Part shown: positions 18,105 to 27,459 of the stretch, piece by piece | Layout of the letters: each line of letters starts with the position of its first letter | How positions within the stretch are numbered: the stretch's first letter is position 1 | Assembly (NCBI GenBank): GCA_038521865.1 | Contig: JBCBKO010000002.1 | Coordinates: 434,001-498,000, forward strand | Direction: 5' to 3' | Length of the DNA: 64,000 bases | Source of the DNA: CALBPI01 sp038521865 | GTDB lineage: Bacteria; Pseudomonadota; Gammaproteobacteria; Steroidobacterales; Woeseiaceae | Translations under genes and position numbers: made by a program | Notes under the pieces: model-generated | What the model saw: the letters and a program-made list of their open reading frames with translations, nothing else | What the model was told of the DNA's origin: nothing | The model's database searches: none

Positions 18105-19022
18105 GTGAACGAGTCAGCACGCCAATGGATTGAGCGATTTGCAACTCACTTGTCGCATGAGCGACGTCTGTCCCCACTGACGGTAAAGCATTACCGCAGA
18201 GACCTTGCACTGCTTGTTGTTTGGTGCGATCGCCATGATGTCAGTGATTGGACCTCGGTCACGACACAACATATACGCGCGTTTGCAGCCGCCGAATTCC
18301 GACGGGGACAGAGTGCCCGCAGCATCGCTCGAGCGCTCTCCGCGACGCGAGCCTTGTTCCGATACCTCGCTCGCGAGGGGCTGCTGAGCCACAACCCTGC
18401 GGACGGTGTCAGTGCACCCAAGCCTTCCAAGCGCCTGCCCGGGACGCTAGATGCCGACACGATGGCCGCGCTGCTGTCATTCAAACCCGATACGCCGATT
18501 GCGGCCCGAGACCTCGCCATGATGGAGTTGTTCTACAGCTCCGGGTTACGACTGGCCGAGCTCGTCGCTCTGGATTTGAACGATATCAATCTTCAGGATC
18601 AGACCGCGCGAGTGATCGGCAAAGGCAGCAAGGAACGCGTCGTCCCGGTGGGTAAAGCTGCACGCGTGGCGTTAAGACACTGGCAGGGGCAACGAGTGGC
18701 TTTTGCACCCACCCTGGCACACGCTGATCGTCAGCCGATGTTCGTGACGGCGGCGGGGAAACGCATCAGTAACCGGGCTGTGCAGGATCGCGTCAGATAC
18801 TGGGCTCGCCGACAGGGCATCGATGCGCGCATATACCCACACCTGTTTCGTCATTCCTGTGCGACACACGTTTTGGAGTCCAGTCGGGACCTGCGCGGAG
18901 TTCAGGAACTGCTCGGCCACGCCGATATCGGCACCACCCAGATCTACACGCATCTTGATTTTCAGCACCTGGCACAGATATACGACGAAGCGCACCCGCG
19001 CGCCCGTCGCAACCGAGACTGA
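18105..19022 (+). CDS. xerC: Tyrosine recombinase XerC
   Basis: 305 residues from GTG 18105; the frame is open further upstream but that part overlaps DUF484. XerC with XerD resolves chromosome dimers at dif. An N-terminal SAM-like DNA-binding domain (about 5-95) precedes the catalytic domain with SSGLRLAELVAL (first Arg), GKGSKERVVPV (Lys), HLFRHSCATHVL (HxxR) and LLGHADIGTTQIYTHL (His and nucleophilic Tyr). All catalytic residues are intact. Its place after DUF484 identifies it as housekeeping xerC rather than a mobile-element integrase. Confidence 0.95.
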   Translation: MNESARQWIERFATHLSHERRLSPLTVKHYRRDLALLVVWCDRHDVSDWTSVTTQHIRAFAAAEFRRGQSARSIARALSATRALFRYLAREGLLSHNPADGVSAPKPSKRLPGTLDADTMAALLSFKPDTPIAARDLAMMELFYSSGLRLAELVALDLNDINLQDQTARVIGKGSKERVVPVGKAARVALRHWQGQRVAFAPTLAHADRQPMFVTAAGKRISNRAVQDRVRYWARRQGIDARIYPHLFRHSCATHVLESSRDLRGVQELLGHADIGTTQIYTHLDFQHLAQIYDEAHPRARRNRD

Positions 19023-19075
19023 TTCGGCTCGACGGCCAACTCAGGTCCGCTTCGTGGCCGTTATCAGGACTCCAG

Positions 19076-19621
19076 ATGCAACAATATCGAGGAACCACCA
19101 TCGTCAGTGTCCGTCGGGGCGACAGCGTCGCGATTGCCGGCGATGGACAGGTCAGCATGGGCAATACAGTCATGAAGGGCAACGCACGCAAAGTGCGCAG
19201 ACTCTATCGTGATCAGGTCATTGCGGGATTCGCTGGTGGCACCGCCGATGCGTTCACGTTGTTTGAACTCTTCGAGCAGAAAATGGAGCAATACGGCAAT
19301 TTGCGCCGCGCGGCCATTGAGCTTGCCAAAGACTGGCGAACCGATCGCCGGTTGAGGCGCCTCGAAGCGCTGCTGATTATCGCGGACCGCGAAAACACGC
19401 TGATCGTGTCCGGCAACGGCGATGTGATCGAGCCTGAGCACGATGTCGCCGCGATTGGCTCAGGCGGTTCGTTCGCCCTGGCCGCTGCCCGCGCGATGCG
19501 CGATCACACCGAACTCAATGCGGGCGAGATCGCCACGAAGTCGCTGAACATTGCCGCAGATATCTGCGTCTACACCAATCACAGCATCACGCTCGAAACG
19601 CTGGGCGTCGAGCAGGAATAG
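19076..19621 (+). CDS. hslV: ATP-dependent protease peptidase subunit HslV
   Basis: 181 residues. A proteasome-beta-like threonine peptidase of the HslUV (ClpQY) complex. The short propeptide MQQYRG precedes TTIVSVRRG; Thr7 becomes the N-terminal nucleophile after processing. GDGQVSMGNTVMK and FAGGTADAFTLFELFE are characteristic. It is followed after 13 nt by hslU, forming an operon. Confidence 0.96.
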   Translation: MQQYRGTTIVSVRRGDSVAIAGDGQVSMGNTVMKGNARKVRRLYRDQVIAGFAGGTADAFTLFELFEQKMEQYGNLRRAAIELAKDWRTDRRLRRLEALLIIADRENTLIVSGNGDVIEPEHDVAAIGSGGSFALAAARAMRDHTELNAGEIATKSLNIAADICVYTNHSITLETLGVEQE

Positions 19622-19634
19622 CCGAGGAATCATC

Positions 19635-20939
19635 ATGTCAATGACGCCACGTGAAATTGTCCAGGAACTGGACAAACACATCGTCGGGCAACAGGCTGCG
19701 AAGCGCGCCGTTGCCATCGCACTCAGAAACCGCTGGCGTCGTATGCAGCTCGACGACGAACTCAAACGCGAGGTCACTCCGAAGAACATCCTGATGATCG
19801 GGCCGACGGGTGTCGGCAAGACTGAAATCGCCCGGCGCCTTGCGCGGCTTGCCAATGCCCCCTTCATCAAAGTCGAAGCGACAAAATTCACCGAAGTCGG
19901 TTACGTCGGTCGTGAAGTCGATTCGATCATCCGCGATCTGGTCGATGTTTCCGTGAAACTGACTCGTGAGCAGGAGATGGCCAAAGTTCGTCATCGCGCT
20001 GAGGATGCGGCCGAGGAGCGCGTGCTCGACGCACTGTTACCCGGCATTGGAGACAGTGACAACTCCGACACGCGGCAGAAGTTTCGCAAACGTCTGCGCG
20101 AAGGCGAACTCGACGATCGCGAAATCGAGATCGACATTGCGAGTCAAAACGTCGGCATCGAGATCATGGCCCCGCCGGGCATGGAGGAGATGACCAGTCA
20201 GCTTCAGAACATGTTCCGCTCGGCCAATCAGGGCAGAACGCAGCGCCGCAAGCTAACCATCCGTGACGCCATGCAACAGCTCACCGAGGAAGAAGCCGGC
20301 CAGATGCTCGACGAAGAGGCGTTGAAGGCAGCGGCGATTGAAGCCGCAGAGCAAAACGGCATCGTGTTCATCGATGAAATCGACAAAGTAGCGAGGCGCT
20401 CTGAGATCAGCGGCGGCGATGTGTCGCGTGAAGGCGTGCAGCGTGATTTGCTGCCCCTCGTCGAGGGCAGCACGGTAACGACCAAGTATGGCGTTGTGAA
20501 AACCGATCACATCTTGTTCATCGCCTCTGGTGCCTTTAGCGCATCACGCCCATCGGATTTGATTCCCGAGCTACAAGGGCGGCTGCCGATTCGCGTAGAG
20601 CTGGATTCGCTCAAGAGCGATGAATTCATGCGCATCCTGACCGAGCCGGACGCATCGCTGACGCGTCAGTACGCCGAACTGCTGGCCACCGAGGGTGTAC
20701 AGGTCGCGTTCCAGGAAGACGGTATTCAGCGGATTGCAGAGATCTCCTGGCAGGTCAACGAACGCACCGAAAACATCGGTGCCCGACGCCTGCATACCGT
20801 GATGGAGCGACTGCTCGATGGGGTGTCATTCGAGGCTGCAGACCATAGCGGCGAGACCTACACCATCGACGCGGGTTTTGTGGACGAGCGACTCGGCGAG
20901 CTGGTCGAGGACGAGGACCTCAGTCGCTACATTCTTTGA
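19635..20939 (+). CDS. hslU: HslU, AAA+ unfoldase of the HslUV protease
   Basis: 434 residues from ATG 19635. Starts TPREIVQELDKHIVGQ; Walker A GPTGVGKTEIA near residue 56; pore-loop region KFTEVGYVGREV; Walker B IVFIDEIDKVA near 243; sensor and C-terminal tail ending DLSRYIL, whose last residues insert into HslV to activate it. It unfolds substrates for HslV. The stop overlaps a downstream DUF971 gene. Confidence 0.97.
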   Translation: MSMTPREIVQELDKHIVGQQAAKRAVAIALRNRWRRMQLDDELKREVTPKNILMIGPTGVGKTEIARRLARLANAPFIKVEATKFTEVGYVGREVDSIIRDLVDVSVKLTREQEMAKVRHRAEDAAEERVLDALLPGIGDSDNSDTRQKFRKRLREGELDDREIEIDIASQNVGIEIMAPPGMEEMTSQLQNMFRSANQGRTQRRKLTIRDAMQQLTEEEAGQMLDEEALKAAAIEAAEQNGIVFIDEIDKVARRSEISGGDVSREGVQRDLLPLVEGSTVTTKYGVVKTDHILFIASGAFSASRPSDLIPELQGRLPIRVELDSLKSDEFMRILTEPDASLTRQYAELLATEGVQVAFQEDGIQRIAEISWQVNERTENIGARRLHTVMERLLDGVSFEAADHSGETYTIDAGFVDERLGELVEDEDLSRYIL

Positions 20940-21316
20940 TACGTGCGGTGTTGATACCGAAGAAAATCAGGCTGCGAAAGCAAACCGGTGCGTTAGCGCT
21001 CGAATGGCCGGACGACATCGAGCACGAACTCAGCTTTGAGTACTTGCGGGTGCATTCCCCGTCCGCTGAGGTACGGGGCCATGGCGCTGGCGAAGCGATC
21101 CTGCAAACCGGTAAACGTGATGTGCGTATCGTCCGGATCGATCCTGTCGGCAATTACGCACTGCGATTGCACTTTAGCGACGGCCATGACAGCGGTCTGT
21201 ACAGCTGGCAATACCTGCGGGAACTCGGCGAGGAATTCGACGCGTACTGGTCAGCCTATCTCAGCGCATTGGACGCGGCAGGCGCGAGCCGGGATAGCGA
21301 CGCCGATAGCGCCTGA
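20936..21316 (+). CDS. DUF971 (gamma-butyrobetaine hydroxylase-like N-terminal) protein
   Basis: At most 126 residues. The domain matches the small DUF971 fold: an N-terminal strand pair (IRLRKQTGALALEWPDD), FEYLRVHSPSAEVRGHG, a central NYALRLHFSDGHDSGLYSWQYL that is the clearest signature, and a C-terminal helix. Relatives in other organisms are linked to Fe-S assembly, but the role here is unproven. The start is uncertain: TTG 20936 overlaps the hslU stop, while GTG 20948 or TTG 20951 would give a protein beginning nearer the usual position. It lies between hslU and ubiE, a frequent gammaproteobacterial order. Confidence 0.85.
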   Translation: MIRAVLIPKKIRLRKQTGALALEWPDDIEHELSFEYLRVHSPSAEVRGHGAGEAILQTGKRDVRIVRIDPVGNYALRLHFSDGHDSGLYSWQYLRELGEEFDAYWSAYLSALDAAGASRDSDADSA

Positions 21317-21331
21317 ACGCGCTACAATCGG

Positions 21332-22102
21332 ATGATGAGCGAAAACTCCGGAAATACCACCCACTTCGGGTACGAGACCGTGAATACGGGTGAGAAGGTC
21401 GAGCGCGTGCGCGGTGTCTTCGATTCCGTAGCCGGAAACTACGATCTGATGAACGATCTCATGTCAGGTGGGATTCATCGCCTCTGGAAGAAAACCACAG
21501 TTCAGGACGCCGCCGCGCGCGTCGGCGATCATGTGCTGGACCTGGCCGGTGGTACAGGTGATCTGGCCATCGAGTTCGCGCGGCAAGTGGGTCCGGAAGG
21601 CCACGTTGTGCTCGCCGACATCAATGCGGCCATGCTCGAGCAAGGTCGTGACCGAGTGATCAACTCGGGCGTGGTCGGTAACCTTTCGATCGCCCAGGTC
21701 AACGCCGAAACCTTGCCGTTCGCGGAAGGAACCTTCGACCTGATCACCATTGCTTTTGGACTGCGCAATGTGACGCATAAAGAGAAAGCACTTGAGTCGA
21801 TGCTGCGCACCCTCAAGCCCGGCGGCCGCGTCATGGTCCTCGAGTTCTCGAAACCTGACCCGATATTGAAACCGGCCTACGATCTGTTCTCGTTCTCGGT
21901 GCTGCCGTTTCTCGGCAAAGTCGTCGCCAACGATGAAGCGAGCTATCGGTACCTCGCCGAGTCGATCCGCATGCATCCGGATCAGGAAACCCTCAAGGGC
22001 ATGATGGAGCAAGCCGGGTTCGTGGATGTCGGCTTCAAGAACCTGACCGGCGGCATCGCGGCGCTGCATACCGGCTACAAGTCAGACGAGCCATCCGAAT
22101 GA
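21332..22102 (+). CDS. ubiE: Ubiquinone/menaquinone C-methyltransferase
   Basis: 256 residues. SAM-dependent C-methylation of the quinone ring. Landmarks: THFGYETVNTGEKVERV, FDSVAGNYDLMNDLMSGG, the SAM motif LDLAGGTGDLA, FGLRNVTHKEKAL and LEFSKP. It is followed by ubiJ with a 4-nt overlap and then ubiB, the standard ubiEJB operon. Confidence 0.96.
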   Translation: MMSENSGNTTHFGYETVNTGEKVERVRGVFDSVAGNYDLMNDLMSGGIHRLWKKTTVQDAAARVGDHVLDLAGGTGDLAIEFARQVGPEGHVVLADINAAMLEQGRDRVINSGVVGNLSIAQVNAETLPFAEGTFDLITIAFGLRNVTHKEKALESMLRTLKPGGRVMVLEFSKPDPILKPAYDLFSFSVLPFLGKVVANDEASYRYLAESIRMHPDQETLKGMMEQAGFVDVGFKNLTGGIAALHTGYKSDEPSE

Positions 22103-22719
22103 TCGATCTTGGCGTTGTTTTCACCCCATTCACGGCGCTGATTAATCGCCGCCTGAAGGAACAAACCGGTGCTCGTGAAATCGCCGAACAACTCGAAGGC
22201 GAGACCATGGCGATCCGGGTGGCCGACCTGCCGCTTGCCATCTTCCTGCAGGTCATCGACGGTGGTCTGAAATTAAGGACACACTTTCGCGATGAACCTG
22301 CGGTCACACTAACCGGCAGCCCAATCGCGCTCGCTACCCTCGCCACCGGCGACTCGCAAAAATTGTTCAGCGAAGGACGGGTACGTATTACCGGCGATGC
22401 GATGATGGCACTACGATTCCAGACGCTCATCAAATACGCCCAGCCTGATTTAGAGGATGAGCTGGCCAACGTGGTGGGTGATACCGCAGCACATCAAGCC
22501 GGACGCATCGCCCGTGGCCTGCAAGGTGTCGCCTCGGTAGTCAGCGATCAGGTGCAGGCTGGCGTCGGAAGTTACCTGACCGAACGCCAGGAAGCGCTGC
22601 CCACACGAGGTCAGTATGCGCAGCTGCGCGAGGATGTTGAGGCCCTGCGCGATGATATCGCCCGAGCCGAGGCGCGAGCGCGCATCCTGAAGCAACGACT
22701 CGCCGACGAGGAAGACTAA
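22099..22719 (+). CDS. ubiJ: UbiJ, SCP2-domain ubiquinone biosynthesis factor
   Basis: 206 residues. An N-terminal SCP2 lipid-binding domain (about 15-120) and a C-terminal coiled coil (LREDVEALRDDIARAEARA). UbiJ binds quinone intermediates and nucleates the Ubi metabolon with UbiK, whose gene lies at 7.8-8.1 kb. It overlaps ubiE by 4 nt and directly abuts ubiB. Confidence 0.9.
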   Translation: MIDLGVVFTPFTALINRRLKEQTGAREIAEQLEGETMAIRVADLPLAIFLQVIDGGLKLRTHFRDEPAVTLTGSPIALATLATGDSQKLFSEGRVRITGDAMMALRFQTLIKYAQPDLEDELANVVGDTAAHQAGRIARGLQGVASVVSDQVQAGVGSYLTERQEALPTRGQYAQLREDVEALRDDIARAEARARILKQRLADEED

Positions 22720-24351
22720 GTGCTGACTTGGGCCCGCACGCGCCGATTGATCGGCATTCAGCGAGTGTTGGTCAAATACAGCCTCGACGATCTGATCGCC
22801 ATGTCCCCCGCGTTGCGGCCGTTGAAGCTGCTTTTCATACTCGGTGGCCGGCGACTGGATCGCTCTGAGCCGCGCGGTAAGCGGATTCGCCTGGCACTCG
22901 AGGAGCTAGGCCCGATTTTCATCAAACTCGGGCAGGCGCTGTCCACACGCCGCGATCTGATTCCTCACGACATCGCCGATGAGCTCGCCTTTCTACAGGA
23001 CCAGGTCCCGCCCTTCGATGGCAAGTTGGCACGTCAGATCATCAACGATGCTTACGGTTTCGACTTGTCCGAGGTGTTCTCGAAGTTTGATGAGACTCCG
23101 ATGGCTGCCGCGTCGATTGCACAGGTACACCCTGCGACTCTGCATGACGGCACCGAGGTGGTCGTCAAAGTCTTGAGGCCAGGGATGCGTCCGATCATCG
23201 AGCGCGATGTTGATGTGATGTACGCAATGGCTGAGCTCGCAGAGCGCTATCTTCCTGATGGTCATCGACTTCGGCCTGTCGAGGTCGTTCGCGAATACGA
23301 CAAGACCATCATGGACGAGCTCGACTTGATGCGCGAGGCCGCGAACGGCTCGCAGCTACGCCGCAACTTCGAGCATTCACAACTGCTGTATGTACCAAAG
23401 GTCTACTTCGACTACTGCCGCATTCCGGTGCTCGTGTTGGAGCGCATTTACGGCGTGCGCATCAGCGACATGAAAGCGCTTCGTGCGGCGGGAACCAATA
23501 TCAAGCGACTGGCTGAGAACGGCGTCGAAATTTTTTTCACGCAGGTCTTCCGACACAATTTCTTTCATGCCGACATGCACCCCGGGAATATCTTCGTCAA
23601 CATCGAAGACCCACAGAACCCACAGTATCAGGCGATTGACTACGGCATCATCGGCACGCTGAGCCCCAAGGACCAGCAGTACCTCGCCGAAAACTTCCTC
23701 GCGTTTTTCGACCGCGACTACAACCGCGTGGCACAGTTGCACGTGGACTCCGGATGGGTGCCGCCCTACACCCGAGTCGAGGAACTGGAATCCGCAGTAC
23801 GGACCGTCTGCGAGCCAATTTTTAACAAACCGCTTGCCGAAATCAGTTTTGGGCAGGTGCTGCTAAGACTGTTCGACACTGCGCGTCGTTTCGAGATGGA
23901 AGTTCAGCCACAGCTGATTTTGCTGCAGAAGACGTTGCTGAATATCGAGGGTTTGGGCCGTGAGCTGTATCCGGAGCTCGATCTGTTCGAGACCGCGCAG
24001 CCCATACTCCGCCAATGGATGGAAGAGCGCCTCGGCGGGCGCGCCGTGCTGAACGACATTCGCACGCAGTGGCCGGAACTCAAAGAAACACTTCGCGAGT
24101 TGCCGACCCTGGTGCGCCGTGTCGGCGAACAGGCGGCAAGCGGCGAGTTGAAATTCACCGTGGATACGCGCGAGGTTCGCGATCTCAACGCGCGTCTGAA
24201 GCGTTCTGACCGAAGACGCTATCGCGTAACACTGGGTCTGGCCGCGACCGGCTTCGGCCTCGCGATGGCGCTCATCACGTCGCCGGCATGGTGGCACTGG
24301 GCTACCGTTGTCGTCGGTGGCGCCGCTATCCTGTCCGGACGCCCCGACTAA
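22720..24351 (+). CDS. ubiB: UbiB atypical kinase/ATPase for ubiquinone synthesis
   Basis: 543 residues from GTG 22720, immediately after the ubiJ stop. An ABC1/ADCK kinase-like protein: KxGQ motif in FIKLGQALSTRRDLIP, the Ala-rich nucleotide loop AAASIAQVHPA, VVVKVLRP with the ATP lysine, HADMHPGN and AIDYGIIGTL (DFG-like). Two C-terminal membrane helices (about 500-543) anchor it. It supports extraction or delivery of quinone intermediates. Length and domain order match E. coli UbiB. Confidence 0.96.
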   Translation: MLTWARTRRLIGIQRVLVKYSLDDLIAMSPALRPLKLLFILGGRRLDRSEPRGKRIRLALEELGPIFIKLGQALSTRRDLIPHDIADELAFLQDQVPPFDGKLARQIINDAYGFDLSEVFSKFDETPMAAASIAQVHPATLHDGTEVVVKVLRPGMRPIIERDVDVMYAMAELAERYLPDGHRLRPVEVVREYDKTIMDELDLMREAANGSQLRRNFEHSQLLYVPKVYFDYCRIPVLVLERIYGVRISDMKALRAAGTNIKRLAENGVEIFFTQVFRHNFFHADMHPGNIFVNIEDPQNPQYQAIDYGIIGTLSPKDQQYLAENFLAFFDRDYNRVAQLHVDSGWVPPYTRVEELESAVRTVCEPIFNKPLAEISFGQVLLRLFDTARRFEMEVQPQLILLQKTLLNIEGLGRELYPELDLFETAQPILRQWMEERLGGRAVLNDIRTQWPELKETLRELPTLVRRVGEQAASGELKFTVDTREVRDLNARLKRSDRRRYRVTLGLAATGFGLAMALITSPAWWHWATVVVGGAAILSGRPD

Positions 24352-24361
24352 ATTCGCGGGA

Positions 24362-24976
24362 CTACCGCCCAGCGTAAAGCTGCAGCTCCTCTCGACTGAT
24401 CGCTAACGCCTCACGCAGCGACACGATATCGGCTTCGACGATTTCCTTGCGCTCATCCGCTTCCTTGGCGCGAGCCAGCAAGGCCAGTCGCTCTTCCGGG
24501 GTCAGACCGTCGCGGATCACTTCGAGCGTCAGCGTCTGGATTTCAACGTCCAGCGCAATCAAACGCTCCTCTGCGTTGGCGAGTTGACGCTCAAGACGGC
24601 TTACATCGCTGCGCAGCGTGTAGAGCGTCCGACCTTCGTCATAAGCGGCAAGAAACGCAGCTTCGACTTCCGGACTGCAGACACCGTGATACTGCCCACC
24701 GCGCTCACCCACCCGATAACCGTTGGAAGGTTGGCAATAGGTCTCAAGACCTTGCGTGTGACCGACTAGATACTGGTCGAGGTCCGGGGTAACACCCGCA
24801 TCCGCGCATTGCGTACGGTAGTTGCCAATGGTGGAAGACTGCCTGCCGGCAACGCCGTCCTCAAACCCGACTGTGCGCCAGTCTGCGGTCAAACAGGCCT
24901 GTTCACTCATGCCGGTTGCACAACCACCGAGCATACCGGCCACAGCTAACAAAACTACCGTAAGTACAGCTTTCAT
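24362..24976 (-). CDS. DUF2799 lipoprotein
   Basis: 204 residues from the ATG at 24976. Lipoprotein signal with LGGC as lipobox near residue 19. The DUF2799 region includes DWRTVGFEDGVAG, YRTQCADAGV, YLVGHTQGLETYC and GYRVGERGGQY, with conserved cysteines. From about residue 115 a long coiled coil follows (VSRLERQLANAEERL). It resembles E. coli YfiL-type proteins. Function unknown; it is probably an outer-membrane lipoprotein. An upstream in-frame ATG at 25021 would bury the signal peptide and is less likely. Confidence 0.82.
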   Translation of the reverse strand: MKAVLTVVLLAVAGMLGGCATGMSEQACLTADWRTVGFEDGVAGRQSSTIGNYRTQCADAGVTPDLDQYLVGHTQGLETYCQPSNGYRVGERGGQYHGVCSPEVEAAFLAAYDEGRTLYTLRSDVSRLERQLANAEERLIALDVEIQTLTLEVIRDGLTPEERLALLARAKEADERKEIVEADIVSLREALAISREELQLYAGR

Positions 24977-25094
24977 CCGAACCACTCCCTTATTCCGGCT
25001 CGAGACTAGCGATCTCTCCATGAATCAACGCTGAACCGCCTCACAGAATCCAACATCCGCCGTTTTCGCTTGCTAGGGACCGCTTAGCGGCTTA

Positions 25095-26465
25095 ATGTCG
25101 ACTACTGCCGCGTTGGCGGGAGGGGACGGCCAAATGGCCGATGCACGAACGAAGCTTTTTACGCCGCGTACCGCGGTCTCGATCGTAATCGCAAACATGG
25201 TGGGCACCGGGGTTTTCACGAGCCTCGGCTACCAACTGCTGGATATCGAGTCGGGATTCGTCCTGATGATGTTGTGGGCGATCGGCGGTGTGGTCGCGTT
25301 TTGCGGTGCGATGAGCTACGCAGAGCTCGGTGCAACGCTGCCTAAGTCCGGTGGCGAGTATTATTTCCTGGGTCGAATCTACCACCCTGCGGCAGGTTTC
25401 GTATCTGGTTGGGTGTCGGCGACTGTCGGCTTCGCCGCGCCGACAGCACTAGCGGCAATCACGTTTTCCAAGTACCTGTCGCGCGCGCTGCCCGGCACTC
25501 CAGTAGCAGCGAGTGCCGTGGGCTTGGTTACGCTACTGACGTTGGTGCATGCGACGCACCGTCGAACCAGCGGTGGCGTACAGGTCGCCTTCACTGCGAT
25601 TAAAGTCGGATTGATCGTCGTGTTCTGCATCGGTGCGATGCTGGTTGCCGGAGATATGCAGCCGATCGTGTTCTCGCCCCAACAAGGCGATGCCGCCCTG
25701 ATGACCGGCGGTGCGTTCGCGGTCTCGCTAATCTACGTGAGCTATGCCTTCACCGGCTGGAATGTGGCGACCTACCTGTCGAGTGAACTCGACAACCCGC
25801 AACGCAACCTGCCGTGGGTTTTGGGCGGCGGCACCTTGCTGGTCGCACTGCTATACCTCGCGCTGAACTTCGTGTTTCTCAAAGTCGCACCGATCGATGC
25901 AATGCGTGGCCAGGTCGAGGTCGGTTACATCGCCGCCGAGTATGCTTTCGGCTCCGGTATCGCGCGCATTATGGGCGTAATTCTCGCGTTGCTGCTGATT
26001 TCCACCGTCAGCGCGATGATCATCGCCGGTCCAAGGGTGTATCAGGCCATCGGGCAGGACCACAGTCTGTTCGCGGTGTTCGCCTCAACGAACCGCTTCG
26101 GAGTACCCGCTTTCGCCATCTACTTCCAGGGCGTCGTAACCATCATCTTTATTGTGACGTCATCATTTGAGTTCATCCTGAAATTCTCGGGTTTCATTCT
26201 TGCTCTGAATACGCTCGCGACGGTCGTCGGACTGTTCGTCTTACGTTGGCGCGAGCCGGAGCGGCTGCGTCCTTTCCGTGCCTGGGGCTATCCGGTAACA
26301 CCGATTATCTTTCTCGCGCTTACGGGCTGGACGCTCTGGTATGTCTTCACCGACGAGCCGCTGACCGGCCTGCTCGCGCTGGGCATTATCGCTGCAGGTC
26401 TGGTCAGCTATGCGCTGAGCGCACGCTTCGATAGCGAAAATGTTGCACCAACCCCGCAGGATTGA
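25095..26465 (+). CDS. APC-superfamily amino acid permease
   Basis: 456 residues, about 12 membrane helices. The start of helix 1 carries VIANMVGTGVFTSLGY (the GxG substrate-binding unwound segment), followed by ELGATLPKSGGEYYFL in helix 2-3, hallmarks of the amino acid-polyamine-organocation family. YAFTGWNVATYLSSELDNPQRNLP in the middle and FRAWGYPVTPIIF near the end match LAT-type exchangers. Substrate cannot be read from sequence. Its end abuts the convergent DUF1801 gene. Confidence 0.85.
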   Translation: MSTTAALAGGDGQMADARTKLFTPRTAVSIVIANMVGTGVFTSLGYQLLDIESGFVLMMLWAIGGVVAFCGAMSYAELGATLPKSGGEYYFLGRIYHPAAGFVSGWVSATVGFAAPTALAAITFSKYLSRALPGTPVAASAVGLVTLLTLVHATHRRTSGGVQVAFTAIKVGLIVVFCIGAMLVAGDMQPIVFSPQQGDAALMTGGAFAVSLIYVSYAFTGWNVATYLSSELDNPQRNLPWVLGGGTLLVALLYLALNFVFLKVAPIDAMRGQVEVGYIAAEYAFGSGIARIMGVILALLLISTVSAMIIAGPRVYQAIGQDHSLFAVFASTNRFGVPAFAIYFQGVVTIIFIVTSSFEFILKFSGFILALNTLATVVGLFVLRWREPERLRPFRAWGYPVTPIIFLALTGWTLWYVFTDEPLTGLLALGIIAAGLVSYALSARFDSENVAPTPQD

Positions 26466-26894
26466 CTATTCGGTCTTGTAGGCTTTGCGCATATAAGCAA
26501 CGGATGTCCGCACCAGCTTACGCAGCACTTTAAGGTCAATTTTCTCAAGATCAGTGACGTACAGGCACGACTTGCCGACCTTGTGGGGCCCAAGCGCATT
26601 GAGCGTTTCCTCGTAGCCCTCAAAACCACCCATGATGTAGAGCGTCAAATTCTTTGCTCTGGATGACCAACCGGTCAGCATGAATTCGCCCTCACGGCCG
26701 CTTTCATACCGATAGTGATACTTGCCATAGCCGACGATGCTGCTGCCCCACATCTTCGCCGGTCGACGCGTGACCGAATGCATCAATTCATCGATAGCGC
26801 GGCACTGATCGGCCCGTTTTGTATCCTTGATGCTGTCGATATACGCCGCTACCGATGCGTCGGTCTCAACGGTCTTGTTCTGCTGTTTCGCCAT
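26466..26894 (-). CDS. DUF1801 (YdhG-like) protein
   Basis: 142 residues from ATG 26894 (MAKQQNKT). Contains the DUF1801 elements RADQCRAIDELM, PAKMWGSSIVGYGKYHYRYESGREGEF, LYIMGGFE and GKSCLYVTDLEKIDL. The fold is a small alpha/beta domain of unknown function. The start codon lies inside the end of bioY (29-nt overlap), so it is probably translated from the bioY message. Confidence 0.8.
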   Translation of the reverse strand: MAKQQNKTVETDASVAAYIDSIKDTKRADQCRAIDELMHSVTRRPAKMWGSSIVGYGKYHYRYESGREGEFMLTGWSSRAKNLTLYIMGGFEGYEETLNALGPHKVGKSCLYVTDLEKIDLKVLRKLVRTSVAYMRKAYKTE

Positions 26895-27444
26895 ATCGTC
26901 CCCCGCGGTCCCCTGTCGTTCGACGATCAAATAAGTAATGTATGCCCGCTGCCAGGATCGCAGCAGCCAGGGATTTCACGAGCGCACCCGGTAGAAACGG
27001 TGCAACACCGTTAAACCAGGCGGCCGGAGCGCCGACGCTGAAACTCAGTAGACCGGCCCCCACTGTCAGAATCACAGCGTGCGCTGCCAGCATCCAAACC
27101 GGTAGCAATATCGGTACGCGCCAGAGATAGCCCCGATCGGCCGCATAGCCCAGCGCGACCGCGGCAAACCAAAACCCCAACAAGTAGCCGCCGGATGGAC
27201 CGAACAAGGTTGAGCCCCCAGACGCACCATTGGCGAAGACTCCCAAACCGAGCGTTCCCATCAGAAGGTAGAGGACGACGGCAAAACCGGCGCCATTGGT
27301 ACCGAGCACCGCACCGGCGACCAGCACCGCAACCGTTTGCAGCGTTATCGGGATCGACAACCCGGGTACGGACATCGAAACCTGGGCGGCCAGTGCGATC
27401 AGGATCGCGAAGACGATGGCCAATACGGCCTGCTGAGCATTCAT
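26866..27444 (-). CDS. bioY: BioY biotin transporter (ECF S component)
   Basis: 192 residues with six predicted helices. Typical BioY features: SVPGLSIPITLQTVAVLVAG near residue 27, TLGLGVFANG, and FGPSGGYLLGFWFAA. BioY captures biotin, alone or with an ECF EcfAT module; no ATPase or T component is adjacent. The C-terminal tail is hydrophilic and overlaps the next gene. Confidence 0.9.
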   Translation of the reverse strand: MNAQQAVLAIVFAILIALAAQVSMSVPGLSIPITLQTVAVLVAGAVLGTNGAGFAVVLYLLMGTLGLGVFANGASGGSTLFGPSGGYLLGFWFAAVALGYAADRGYLWRVPILLPVWMLAAHAVILTVGAGLLSFSVGAPAAWFNGVAPFLPGALVKSLAAAILAAGIHYLFDRRTTGDRGGRYGETAEQDR

Positions 27445-27459
27445 AGGAACGCGACTATA

